64,000 bases of DNA, taken from contig NZ_CP160402.1 of the NCBI RefSeq assembly GCF_040730185.1, forward strand, positions 4,154,001-4,218,000, written 5' to 3'. Positions 19,850-28,701 of this stretch are shown piece after piece. The DNA is from Streptomyces sp. Je 1-332 (GTDB lineage: Bacteria; Actinomycetota; Actinomycetes; Streptomycetales; Streptomycetaceae). The notes under the pieces are model-generated. The model had not been told where the DNA came from. It saw only the letters and a list, made by a program, of their open reading frames with translations, and ran no database searches. The position numbers and the translations under genes were made by a program. Numbering within the stretch: the stretch's first letter is position 1; each line of letters opens with the position of its first letter.

Positions 19850-20045
19850 GGAGGGAGTGAGGGGGTGGGGAGGGGGAGGGAGGGGGGAGGGCCCCCAGTA
19901 GAAGGCCACCGGCAAGGGCGTCCGGCGAGGCCGAGCTAGGCCCCAGGCGGCGTGGCCCCGATGGCCCGGTGGCGGTGTCCGGTCAGCCCGGCGGCGTTGC
20001 CTGCCGCTCGGTCGGGGTGGTGGCGCGGTGGCCTAGGCTGGACGG

Positions 20046-20933
20046 GTGACGACCCCGGAAGCCGAGCCCACGCAGCCCCAGACGCCCGACCCCGGGCCCG
20101 CGACCGCCGGTCGCGAGGCTCCTGACGGGGCCGGGACGGCGGCGGGGCAGGAGGGCGCCGCGCGGCCGGAGGACCGTCTTGAGAAGGCGGTCCGGGCGGC
20201 GGAGCAGGCGCTGATCGAGTACGAGATCGCCGTCGAGACGTTCCGGGTCGAGGTGGAGAACTTCTCCCGGCTCCACCACCAGAAGCTCGGCCCGATGTAC
20301 GCGCGCCTCGACGAGCTGGACGCCGAGATCGCCGAGGCTCTGGCCGCCCGCAGTGGTGACCCCGAGGACCGGCGCAGGGCGGACGAGGCACGGGCGCGGG
20401 TCATGCCGATGCCGGGGGTCGAGGAGTTGTTCCACGGCTGGATGGACGGCGACGGTCTGTATCCGGAGGCCGCCGCGATGCTGACCGATCAGTCGGTGCG
20501 GCCGCCGCAGCGGGTGCGGCCCAGCGACGAGGCCCGCAAGCTCTACCGCGAGCTCGTCCGCAAGTCCCACCCCGACCTGGCTCAGGACGACCAGGAACGT
20601 GGCCGCCGCGAGGAGTTCATCACGCGGGTGAACGCCGCCTACGCGCGTGGGGACGAGCCCCTGCTGCGGGAACTGTCCGACGAGTGGGCGGCCGGCCCGG
20701 TGGCCGAGCAGCGGTGGCCGAGCAAGAGCGAAGAGCTCTACGCACGCCTTGAGTGGCTCTCCCAGCGCAAGGAGCTGCTCTCCGTGGTCGCACGCGAGCT
20801 GGAGGAGGGTGCGATCGGCGCGATGCTGCGGATGGCGCCGGACGATCCGGACCAGCTCCTCGACGAGATCGCCGAGCAGCTGCTCGCCCAGGTCACCGAG
20901 CGCGAGGCGGAACTCGCGCGGCTGACCGCCTAG
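20046..20933 (+). CDS. J-domain-containing protein with long coiled-coil region
   Basis: A 295-residue cytoplasmic protein. Residues 45-110 are charged and helical (probable coiled coil). A C-terminal-half DnaJ-type segment, ARKLYRELVRKSHPDLAQDDQERG, has the HPD tripeptide needed to stimulate Hsp70 ATPase, followed by FITRVNAAYARGD as the last J-domain helix. The rest is acidic and helical. It lacks the Gly/Phe and zinc regions of DnaJ, so it is a specialised co-chaperone or an adaptor, partner unknown. The GTG start at 20046 opens an Ala/Pro-rich stretch; a later start is possible. Confidence 0.75.
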   Translation: MTTPEAEPTQPQTPDPGPATAGREAPDGAGTAAGQEGAARPEDRLEKAVRAAEQALIEYEIAVETFRVEVENFSRLHHQKLGPMYARLDELDAEIAEALAARSGDPEDRRRADEARARVMPMPGVEELFHGWMDGDGLYPEAAAMLTDQSVRPPQRVRPSDEARKLYRELVRKSHPDLAQDDQERGRREEFITRVNAAYARGDEPLLRELSDEWAAGPVAEQRWPSKSEELYARLEWLSQRKELLSVVARELEEGAIGAMLRMAPDDPDQLLDEIAEQLLAQVTEREAELARLTA

Positions 20934-20955
20934 CCCGTCGGGTAGCGTCGGAGGC

Positions 20956-21303
20956 ATGGCTTTCGGATCTCACGTGCCCACGGTCGGCGTCGACGACCTC
21001 GCGAGCGGCGACTTTCTTCTTGATGTCCGCGAGGACGAGGAATGGCAGGCAGGGCACGCAGAGGGCGCGCTGCACATCCCGATGAGCGAGTTCGTCGCCC
21101 GTTACGGGGAGCTGACCGAGGCCGCGCCGCAGGACGGCAAGGTCAACGTCATCTGCCGGGTCGGCGGCCGCTCGGCGCAGGTCGCCATGTACCTCGTCCA
21201 GCAGGGTGTCGACGCGGTGAACGTCGACGGCGGCATGCAGAGCTGGGAGGCCGCGGGTCGACCTGTCGTCGACGACAAGGGCGGCCCGGGCGTCGTGATC
21301 TAG
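20956..21303 (+). CDS. Rhodanese-like single-domain sulfurtransferase
   Basis: A 115-residue single rhodanese domain with LLDVREDEEWQAGHAEGALHIP at 21-42 and the active-site loop ICRVGGRSAQ (catalytic Cys87). It should carry persulfide sulfur or act on another thiol acceptor in the cytoplasm. It starts 22 nt after the J-domain gene and is probably co-transcribed with it. ATG 20956 has a GTCGGAGGC ribosome site. A short tandem repeat follows its stop. Confidence 0.9.
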   Translation: MAFGSHVPTVGVDDLASGDFLLDVREDEEWQAGHAEGALHIPMSEFVARYGELTEAAPQDGKVNVICRVGGRSAQVAMYLVQQGVDAVNVDGGMQSWEAAGRPVVDDKGGPGVVI

Positions 21304-21333
21304 CTCAGCGACGCCGTCAGCCGGTCAAATTCC

Positions 21334-21397
21334 AGCGGCTCGACACTCCAGCGGTTCGACACTCCAGCGGCTCGACACTCCAGCGGTTCGACACTCC
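21334..21397. repeat. Four 16-bp tandem repeats
   Basis: Four consecutive copies of AGCGGYTCGACACTCC, alternating C/T at the sixth base, fill 21334-21397, with a decaying fifth copy after it. They lie between the convergent rhodanese and acyl-CoA dehydrogenase genes. They contain no obvious palindrome or spacer pattern. Confidence 0.85.
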
Positions 21398-21461
21398 AGC
21401 CGTTCGCGTCTTCTGGCGTTCGCGTCTTCAGCCGTACGAGGCTTCGGCCGTTCCCGCGTCC

Positions 21462-22595
21462 TCAGCCGAGTGGGTGGGCGGCCAGTAGTTCGCCCAGTGC
21501 CTCCTCGTGTGCCGCTGCCGGGCCGAGGGACAGCTCCAGTTGTTTGGCCCACGCGTGGTAGCGGTGCAGGGGGTAGTCGGTGTCGGATCCGAAGCCGCCG
21601 TGCAGGTGCTGCGCCGTCTGCACCACTCTGCGTACGCCGTCCGACGCCCAGATCTTGGCGACGGCGACGTCTCCCGTGGCGGGCAGGGCGCCGCTCGCGC
21701 CGGTGCTGATGCGCCAGGCGGCCTGCCAGAGGGTGACCTCCATGGCGCGCAGGTCGATGTAACGGTCGGCTGCCTGCACGGCCACCGCCTGGAAGGTCGC
21801 GACGGGGAAGCCGAACTGCTCGCGTTTGCCGGTGTATTCGCTGGTCATGCTCAGCACGCCCTCGCCGAGACCGAGCGCGAGGGCGCAGGTCCCGGTGGTG
21901 AGCAGATCGCGCAGCCAGTCCCAGGCCCCTTCGGCCTGGATGACGTCGGCGTCGCCGATCCGTACGGATTCCAGGCCGAGCTCGCCCAGGTGCTCACCGC
22001 TCGTGGAGACCTGCTCGGCGAGGGTGGGGCCTTCGTGCGCGCGGGGGATCAGTGCGAGGACGGTCCGGCCGGCCGATGTGTGGGCGGGCACCACGATGAG
22101 GTCGGCGTTCTGTGCCCAGGGCACGGCTGTCTGGGTGCCGTCGAGCAGCCAGTCCTCGCCGTCCTGCCGTGCGGTGACGGCGAGTTCGGCGGGGTCGTGT
22201 CCGCTGCGGCCGTTCGACGCGATGGTCAGGACGAGGTCCCCGCGGGCGGCTCCCGGCAGGAGACGCTGCTTCAACTCCGCGCTGCCGTATGTCTGTACGG
22301 CATAGGCGGCGGCGCTGCTTTCCAGGAGTGGGACCCGCGCGAGCTTCTTCGCGGACTCGCGCAGGATCAGGCAGAGGGCGATGACGTCCAGGCCCGCGCC
22401 GCCGTACTCGGGGTCGAGGAGCAGGCTCAGCAGGTCCGCTCCGGCGAGCTTGGTCCACAGCGCGCGGTCGAAGTCCTCGGCGACGGCGCCCGGTACGAGG
22501 GCGGGGCTCGGCACGCCGTCGGGCGCGACGGAGGCGAAGAGTGCCTTCGCCGCCTCGACGGCTGCCTGCTGTTCCTCGGTGAAGGTGAAGTCCAC
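21462..22595 (-). CDS. Acyl-CoA dehydrogenase family protein
   Basis: A 377-residue flavoprotein with the three-part fold: N-terminal helices, a middle beta domain (weakly conserved) and a C-terminal domain containing REQFGFPVATFQAV and LHGGFGSDTDYPLHRY. The usual catalytic Glu (GIGFTWE-type or mid-protein) is not evident, and the fold resembles the smaller subunit of heteromeric steroid or side-chain dehydrogenases, which needs a partner. Its location after paaE, same strand, 154 nt gap, suggests a role in acyl-CoA handling around phenylacetate degradation, but substrate is unknown. The GTG start is at 22595. Confidence 0.82.
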   Translation of the reverse strand: MDFTFTEEQQAAVEAAKALFASVAPDGVPSPALVPGAVAEDFDRALWTKLAGADLLSLLLDPEYGGAGLDVIALCLILRESAKKLARVPLLESSAAAYAVQTYGSAELKQRLLPGAARGDLVLTIASNGRSGHDPAELAVTARQDGEDWLLDGTQTAVPWAQNADLIVVPAHTSAGRTVLALIPRAHEGPTLAEQVSTSGEHLGELGLESVRIGDADVIQAEGAWDWLRDLLTTGTCALALGLGEGVLSMTSEYTGKREQFGFPVATFQAVAVQAADRYIDLRAMEVTLWQAAWRISTGASGALPATGDVAVAKIWASDGVRRVVQTAQHLHGGFGSDTDYPLHRYHAWAKQLELSLGPAAAHEEALGELLAAHPLG

Positions 22596-22749
22596 TGCTT
22601 GTCCTCCCGCGCACCGGCCAGGCTTCTGTCTCTTGTCTGTATCTGGTCTGTCTCCGGCTACTGCGCCGATGGGTCTGACGAACCGTCAAGATAAGACGTC
22701 AAGATAGAACAGGTTCTACGGGAAGGGAACACGCCTGCGCTCGGGGCTC

Positions 22750-23826
22750 TCAGCGGTCGAAGTCCAACTCCACTGTGGCCGTGGCCGGATGGGACTGACA
22801 CGCGAGCACATATCCCGCCTCGGTCTCCTCCGGCTCCAGCGCGAAGTTGCGGTCCATCCGCACCTCACCCGAGACCCGGAAGGCCCGGCAGGTCCCGCAC
22901 ACCCCGCCCTTGCAGGCGTACGGCGCGTCCGCGCGGTTGCGCAGCACGGTGTCGAGGAGGGACTCCCCGTCCTGGACCGGCCAGGTGCCGGAGCGGCCGT
23001 CGAGCGTCACCGTCACGGTGCTGTGCGCGGGGGCGGTCGCCGTCGCGGCGGGTATCGGAGAGGCGAGGCCGCCGTCCACGTGGAAGATCTCCTCGTGGAT
23101 GCGCTGACGCGTCACGCCTAGCCCGCGCAGTGTCTTCTCCGCACCCTGCACCAGACCGAACGGACCGCACAGGAACCAGCCCGCGACCTCATCGACCGGC
23201 AGCAGTGCGGGCAGCAGTCTGCCCAGCCGCTCCTCGTCGAGCCGTCCGGAGTCGAGCCCCGACTGCTGTTCCTCGCGGGAGAGCACCGTGACCAGCTGGA
23301 AGCGGTCCGGCCAGCGGTCCTTGAGGTCGGCGACCTCCTCCAGGAACATCGTCGACGCGGCGGTGCGATCGCTCCGGATGAGGCAGAACGTGGCCTGCGG
23401 GTCGCGCTCCAGGAGCGTCGTGACGATGGAGAGCACCGGTGTGATCCCGCTGCCGCCGACGACTGCCGCATAGCGCCCGGGCGCAGGCTCCAGTGTGAAG
23501 CGACCGGCCGGGGTCATCACATCGAGAACATCGCCGACGGCGACTTCCTTGAGGGCGTACGTCGAGAAGGCGCCGCCTTCGACGAAGCGCACCCCGACCC
23601 GCAGGGTCCGTGGCTCCGAGGGGCTCTCGGGGTGGGGCGCGGGCGCGCAGATCGAGTACGTACGCCGGATTTCCGTGCCGTCGACGAAGCGGCGGACGGC
23701 GAGATGCTGGCCCGCCACGAAGTGGTACTCCTCGCGCAGGTCGGGGGGCACCTCGAAGGTCAGCGTCACGGAGTCGTCGGTGAGCTGCTCGACCGCCGCT
23801 ACCCGGAGCTGGTGGAAGCGGGCCAT
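22750..23826 (-). CDS. paaE: Phenylacetyl-CoA epoxidase reductase subunit PaaE
   Basis: A 358-residue reductase. An N-terminal FAD domain (RRTYSIC), a central NADPH domain (VVGGSGITPVLSI, WFLCGPFGLV) and a C-terminal plant-type [2Fe-2S] domain with CKGGVCGTC and a final Cys about 35 residues later. It passes electrons from NADPH to the PaaA di-iron centre for 1,2-epoxidation of phenylacetyl-CoA. ATG 23826 overlaps the paaD stop (TGATG); a GTG three bases upstream is an equivalent alternative. It is the last epoxidase gene of the operon. Confidence 0.94.
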   Translation of the reverse strand: MARFHQLRVAAVEQLTDDSVTLTFEVPPDLREEYHFVAGQHLAVRRFVDGTEIRRTYSICAPAPHPESPSEPRTLRVGVRFVEGGAFSTYALKEVAVGDVLDVMTPAGRFTLEPAPGRYAAVVGGSGITPVLSIVTTLLERDPQATFCLIRSDRTAASTMFLEEVADLKDRWPDRFQLVTVLSREEQQSGLDSGRLDEERLGRLLPALLPVDEVAGWFLCGPFGLVQGAEKTLRGLGVTRQRIHEEIFHVDGGLASPIPAATATAPAHSTVTVTLDGRSGTWPVQDGESLLDTVLRNRADAPYACKGGVCGTCRAFRVSGEVRMDRNFALEPEETEAGYVLACQSHPATATVELDFDR

Positions 23827-24317
23827 CACAACTCCTTGAAGTGGTCGAACGGTTCACGGCAGGCGGCGCACCTGCGCAGCGCCTTGCAGGCGGTCGACGA
23901 GAAACGGCTGAGCAGTTCGGTGTCGGTCGAGCCGCAGTGCGGGCAGCGGACGGAGAGGGTGAGGGGTATCGGTCCGTCGGCGCTGTGCGGGCGCGGGGGC
24001 GCGATGCCGAACTCGGCGAGCTTGCGGCGGCCCTCGGCGCTGATGTCGTCCGTCGACCAGGCGGGGGAGAGCACGGTGCGCACGGAGACCTCCGCCATGC
24101 CGCGCTCACGCAGGACCTGCTCGATGTCGGCGATCATGGTCTCTATGGCCGGGCAGCCGGTGTACGTGGGGGTCAGCTCGACGTCGACCTTGCCGATGCC
24201 GCGGACGTGCACGCCGCGCAGGACTCCGAGCTCGGCCAGCGTGATGACCGGTAGCTCCGGGTCGGGCACGGAGCCCGCGAGGGCCATGAGTTCCTCTTCG
24301 AGGGCGGTGGTCACCAT
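23826..24317 (-). CDS. paaD: Phenylacetyl-CoA epoxidase maturation protein PaaD
   Basis: A 163-residue protein: an N-terminal MIP18/DUF59 domain (VPDPELPVITLAELGVLRGV, then LTPTYTGCPAIE with a conserved Cys) and a C-terminal zinc-like region with CPHCGS and CAAC pairs. PaaD is required for epoxidase activity and is thought to help build an iron centre rather than be a subunit. It starts at an ATGGTGA overlap with the paaC stop and ends at an overlap with paaE. Confidence 0.93.
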   Translation of the reverse strand: MVTTALEEELMALAGSVPDPELPVITLAELGVLRGVHVRGIGKVDVELTPTYTGCPAIETMIADIEQVLRERGMAEVSVRTVLSPAWSTDDISAEGRRKLAEFGIAPPRPHSADGPIPLTLSVRCPHCGSTDTELLSRFSSTACKALRRCAACREPFDHFKEL

Positions 24318-25078
24318 GACGCCCCCGGGTGGCTGCGGTGCAGGTGCTGCATCTCGGCGAGCATCCGCCCGAAGGATTCGGTGTGCAGGCCCTGGCGTCC
24401 CGCGCCCGCGGCCCAGGCCCCTTCCTGGGGGCCGACGGGCACGGTCAGAGTCGCCTTCTCGATGACGGCGGTCACCGAAGCGGTCCAACTCGTGCGCAGG
24501 GTCTGCCAGTCGACGCCCGCTCCTTCGTCCGCCCCGTCCAACCCGCCCGCCCCGTCGAGGCCTTCCACCGGCTGGAACATCTCACCGGTGAATCGCCAGA
24601 GCGCGTCGAGTCCGCGCTCCATCCGCTCATGGCTCTCCGCCGTACCGTCACCGAGCCGCAGCGTCCACTGCCCCGCGTGGTCCTGGTGATAGGCGACTTC
24701 CTTGACCGCCTTCGCCGCCAGCGGGGCGAACGTGGAGTCCCCGCTCGCCAACTGGCCGTACAGCAGGGTTTGGTACGTGGAGAAGTAGAGCTGGCGGGCG
24801 ATGGTGTGGGCGAAATCGCCGTTCGGCTGCTCGACCAGCTGGAGGTTGCGGAAGGCCCGTTCCTCGCGCAGGTAGGCCAGTTCGTCCTCGTCCCCTGCCA
24901 GGGAGAGCAGGACGCGTGCCTGGCCGAGCAGGTCGAGGGCGATGTTCGCGAGGGCGACCTCTTCCTCCAGGACGGGCGCGTGGCCCGCCCACTCCCCCAG
25001 CCGGTGCGAGAGCACCAGCGCGTCATCACCCAGGGCGAGGGCGGCTGCGGTGGCCGTCGGGGCCGGCGGCGGGGTCAC
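24311..25078 (-). CDS. paaC: Phenylacetyl-CoA epoxidase structural subunit PaaC
   Basis: A 255-residue ferritin-like helical protein, the structural partner of PaaA in the epoxidase. Typical segments are ALGDDALVLSHRLGEWAGHAP at the start and LLGQARVLLSLAGDEDELAYLREERAFRN further on; it lacks a full set of di-iron ligands, as usual. The GTG at 25078 overlaps the paaB stop (GTGA). The open frame continues upstream through paaB in another phase, which is a shadow. Confidence 0.94.
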   Translation of the reverse strand: MTPPPAPTATAAALALGDDALVLSHRLGEWAGHAPVLEEEVALANIALDLLGQARVLLSLAGDEDELAYLREERAFRNLQLVEQPNGDFAHTIARQLYFSTYQTLLYGQLASGDSTFAPLAAKAVKEVAYHQDHAGQWTLRLGDGTAESHERMERGLDALWRFTGEMFQPVEGLDGAGGLDGADEGAGVDWQTLRTSWTASVTAVIEKATLTVPVGPQEGAWAAGAGRQGLHTESFGRMLAEMQHLHRSHPGASW

Positions 25079-25361
25079 AGGTGCTTCACCCCGTCCGGGA
25101 TGTCGTAGAAGGTCGGGTGGCGGTAGGGCTTGTCGCCCGCCGGTTCGAAGAAGGAGTCCTTCTCGTCGGGCGAGGAGGCGGTGATCTGTGTGGACGGCAC
25201 GACCCAGATCGAGACGCCTTCGCTTCTGCGGGTGTACAGATCGCGGGCGTTGCGCAGGGCCATTTCCGCGTCCGGCGCGTGCAGGCTGCCCGCGTGAGTG
25301 TGGGAGAGCCCGCGGCGGGAGCGCACGAACACCTCCCACAGCGGCCAGTCGGTCGAGCTGC

Positions 25362-25365
<4 letters not shown>
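25075..25365 (-). CDS. paaB: Phenylacetyl-CoA epoxidase subunit PaaB
   Basis: A 96-residue protein with the family pattern [41 protein letters not shown] and [19 protein letters not shown]. PaaB stabilises the PaaAC complex and bridges it to the reductase. Its ATG overlaps the paaA stop (ATGA) and its stop overlaps the paaC start, so subunit synthesis is tightly coupled. Confidence 0.95.
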
Positions 25366-26360
<995 letters not shown>

Positions 26361-26388
26361 CGCGGTCCCCCTCGACCTCTAGCTGGCT

Positions 26389-26406
26389 ACCGACCGATCG
26401 TTCGGT
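26389..26406. promoter_or_regulatory. TetR-type operator upstream of paaA
   Basis: ACCGACCGATCGTTCGGT, an almost perfect 18-bp palindrome. Its reverse complement matches the site between paaN and paaH at 17 of 18 positions. It sits 28 bp before the paaA start, where a bound repressor would block transcription. The form agrees with known PaaR sites of the TetR family. Confidence 0.8.
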
Positions 26407-26451
26407 TCGTGGAATTCAATGGTGCGGCTCAGCGCCATAAGGTGTCAACCC

Positions 26452-26460
26452 TGTGGATAA
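26452..26460 (-). promoter_or_regulatory. Consensus DnaA box beside the paaA operator
   Basis: A perfect TGTGGATAA (TTATCCACA on the reverse strand) in the context CCTGTGGATAACTTC, 46 bp from the paaA operator and in the intergenic region shared with the DUF5819 gene. Confidence 0.55.
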
Positions 26461-26583
26461 CTTCACGGACGCTGTAACTGGCGCGTCGGCATGAGTACCG
26501 TTCCGCTGCGACGGGCGGTAGAGAGCCGTGTGACGGGCGGGCCGACGGGCGCACCACCGTGCGGGATCGGGAATCGGGGCGGA

Positions 26584-27330
26584 ATGGACGCGAAAGACAA
26601 CAACGCGAACGAGCCGCCGCCCCCATCCTCGGAGTCCGTGACGGCCCCGCCCCCGCCCCGCGCCGGTATCGCAGCCCTCTCCCCGCGCTACCAGGTGGTC
26701 GCCGCGCTCGCGCTCGCGCTCATCGCCGTCACGGCCTGCGTCCACGTCGGGATGCTCTTTCTCCATGTCGCCCCCGCGAACACCATGACCAAGCAGCACG
26801 GGCAGGCCGTCGACGACTGGATCTATCCCGAGTTCGAGCAGAACTGGAAGCTCTTCGCCCCGAACCCGATGCAGCAGAACATCGCGGTGCAGGCCCGTGC
26901 CGAGATGCGCACGGACAGCGGAACGACCCGGACCACCGGCTGGTACGACCTCTCCGCGCGCGACGGCGCCGCCATCGACGGCAATCTGCTGCCCAGCCAC
27001 ACGCAGCAGAACGAACTGCGCAGGGCCTGGGACTTCTACGTCGGTGCTCATGACGCGCAGAATCGTCCCCGCGGTCTGCGCGGGGAGCTCTCGGAGCGCT
27101 ACATCCGCCGCATCGTGATGATGCGCATCGATCGTGAGGAGCCACTCGGCAAGGGCGCCACCATCGACCGCGTCCAGGTCCGCTCCAGGACCACGAACGT
27201 GCCGCCCCCCGAGTGGAGCGATGAGAAGGTCTCGACGAAGCCGGTGCTCCGCCAGCTGCCGTGGTGGTCCGTGGCGCCCGACGACATGCCTCTGGGCGAG
27301 GCCTGGAAGTCCGAGAGGGATGCCCGATGA
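26584..27330 (+). CDS. DUF5819 family membrane-anchored protein
   Basis: A 248-residue protein: a Pro-rich cytoplasmic tail, one membrane helix at about 37-60 (VVAALALALIAVTACVHVGMLFL), then an extracytoplasmic domain with VDDWIYPEFEQNWKLFAPNP, the characteristic core of this family, and AEMRTDSG further on. Its stop overlaps the ATG of the HTTM protein (ATGA), so the two are probably made in equal amounts and work together. The frame is open to 26491, but ATG 26584 gives a normal tail; the ribosome site (GGGGCGG) is close to the codon. Biochemical role unknown. Confidence 0.8.
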   Translation: MDAKDNNANEPPPPSSESVTAPPPPRAGIAALSPRYQVVAALALALIAVTACVHVGMLFLHVAPANTMTKQHGQAVDDWIYPEFEQNWKLFAPNPMQQNIAVQARAEMRTDSGTTRTTGWYDLSARDGAAIDGNLLPSHTQQNELRRAWDFYVGAHDAQNRPRGLRGELSERYIRRIVMMRIDREEPLGKGATIDRVQVRSRTTNVPPPEWSDEKVSTKPVLRQLPWWSVAPDDMPLGEAWKSERDAR

Positions 27331-28604
27331 ACCGCTTCGGCTCCCTGCTCGGGCGCGGCATGGAACGGGTCACGGCGTCCGCTCTCGGCCCCTACCAGAC
27401 CGCCGTGGTCCGCATCGGGTTCGCCGCCACCTGGCTGCTCTTCCTGCTGCGCGAACTCCCCCACCGCCATGAGCTGTACGGGCCCGAAAGCCCGTGGAGC
27501 TGGGACATGGCCCAGCAGCTCATCGCGGAGAACGACGCCTTCACGGCCCTGATGTGGTCCGACGGACGCATCTGGTTCGAGGCCGTGTACGTACTCGCCG
27601 TCCTGAGCAGCGTCCTGCTGATGCTCGGCTGGCGCACGCGCACGATGTCCGTGCTCTTCATGATCGGTGTGCTCTCGCTGCAGAACCGCTCCATCTTCAT
27701 GGGCGACGGCGGCGACAACGTCATCCACCTCATGGCCACCTACCTGGTGTTCACGCGCTGTGGCCAGGTCTGGTCGCTGGACGCCCTGCGAGCGGCACGC
27801 GCGCGTGCCGCCTCCGTCGACCAAGGAACGACGCCGGTCGATCCGGCCAGGACGGCACAGCCCGTCGACAAGGCCGGGCCCGTGCTGTGGTGGCTCCTCG
27901 GGCTCGGCCTCTCCTTGGTGACGTTCATGGGGGAGCTCAGCGGTGGCTGGCTGCTGCTCTTCTGGGGTCTGTGGCTCGCGCACGGCCTGTGGTGGGCCGT
28001 CGGACGGCGCGCGCCCGACGGTGAGGCGCGCAAGCTGCTCGACGTCATCGTCAAGCTCGCGCACAACGCCGCGCTGCTGGTGATCATGGTCGAGGCGTGT
28101 CTGATCTATGCGACGGCCGGCTGGTACAAGATCCAGGGCAGCCGCTGGCAGGACGGCACGGCCATCTACTACCCGCTGCGTCTCGACTACTTCTCCCCCT
28201 GGCCCGCGCTCTCCGACCTGCTCGCCTCACACGGCCTCATGGTGATGCTGGTGACGTACGGGACGGTCGCCGTGCAGGTCGCCTTCCCCTTCACCCTCTT
28301 CAACAGGCGGGTTAAGAACGTCCTCCTGGCCGCCATGATCTTCGAGCACGCGGTCATCGCGGTCGTTCTCGGCCTGCCGTTCTTCTCGCTGGCGATGATC
28401 GCGGCCGATGCCGTGTTCCTGCCGACGTCATTCCTGCGCCGCGTCGGCGGATGGACGGCACGCGCGCGTGGAGCGCTGTTGTCGCGGTTTGGTCGGGGTG
28501 GCGAGGTGCCGGGGCAGCGCGGGGCGGACGAGGAGCCGGCCGGGGAAGCCACCGAGCACGCGCGCGTAGGCTTTCCGTTCATGAGCGGGACGTACAAGCG
28601 ATGA
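27327..28604 (+). CDS. HTTM domain integral membrane protein (vitamin-K-carboxylase-like)
   Basis: A 425-residue polytopic protein with about eight or nine helices and the HTTM pattern shared with vitamin-K-dependent gamma-carboxylase: an N-terminal IGFAATWLLFLLRELPHRHELYG, MGDGGDNVIHLMATYLVF, and AGWYKIQGSRWQDGTAIYYP in the second half. Bacterial members may use reduced quinone chemistry, but none is assigned a reaction with certainty; a hydroquinone-linked membrane enzyme is inference. It is coupled by ATGA to the DUF5819 gene. The last codons (MSGTYKR) and the stop lie in a tandem 20-bp repeat, so its C-terminus may vary between strains. Confidence 0.87.
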   Translation: MNRFGSLLGRGMERVTASALGPYQTAVVRIGFAATWLLFLLRELPHRHELYGPESPWSWDMAQQLIAENDAFTALMWSDGRIWFEAVYVLAVLSSVLLMLGWRTRTMSVLFMIGVLSLQNRSIFMGDGGDNVIHLMATYLVFTRCGQVWSLDALRAARARAASVDQGTTPVDPARTAQPVDKAGPVLWWLLGLGLSLVTFMGELSGGWLLLFWGLWLAHGLWWAVGRRAPDGEARKLLDVIVKLAHNAALLVIMVEACLIYATAGWYKIQGSRWQDGTAIYYPLRLDYFSPWPALSDLLASHGLMVMLVTYGTVAVQVAFPFTLFNRRVKNVLLAAMIFEHAVIAVVLGLPFFSLAMIAADAVFLPTSFLRRVGGWTARARGALLSRFGRGGEVPGQRGADEEPAGEATEHARVGFPFMSGTYKR

Positions 28605-28701
28605 GCGGGACGTACAAGCGATGAGCGGGACGTACACGGGATGAGCGGGACGTACACGGGATGAGCGGCGCCGTACCAGCGGTGAGCAGGGCGTACGCCG
28701 G
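28581..28701. repeat. Six 20-bp tandem repeats at the HTTM-SpoU gene junction
   Basis: Copies at 28581, 28601, 28621 and 28641 read ATGAGCGGGACGTACAAGCG or the same with ACGGG at the end; two decayed copies follow at 28661 and 28682. Each unit contains an ATGA. As 20 is not a multiple of three, successive units fall in all three frames. The HTTM stop lies in the second unit and the SpoU-methylase ATG directly follows the last. Confidence 0.92.

Noticed and set aside
17993..19915. 640-codon reverse frame across DUF2252
   Set aside because: Antisense to the DUF2252 gene, no ribosome site and no domain.
28581..28701. CRISPR-like repeats (also 21334-21397 and 39084-39347)
   Set aside because: Units are directly tandem without unique spacers, and no cas gene is present.
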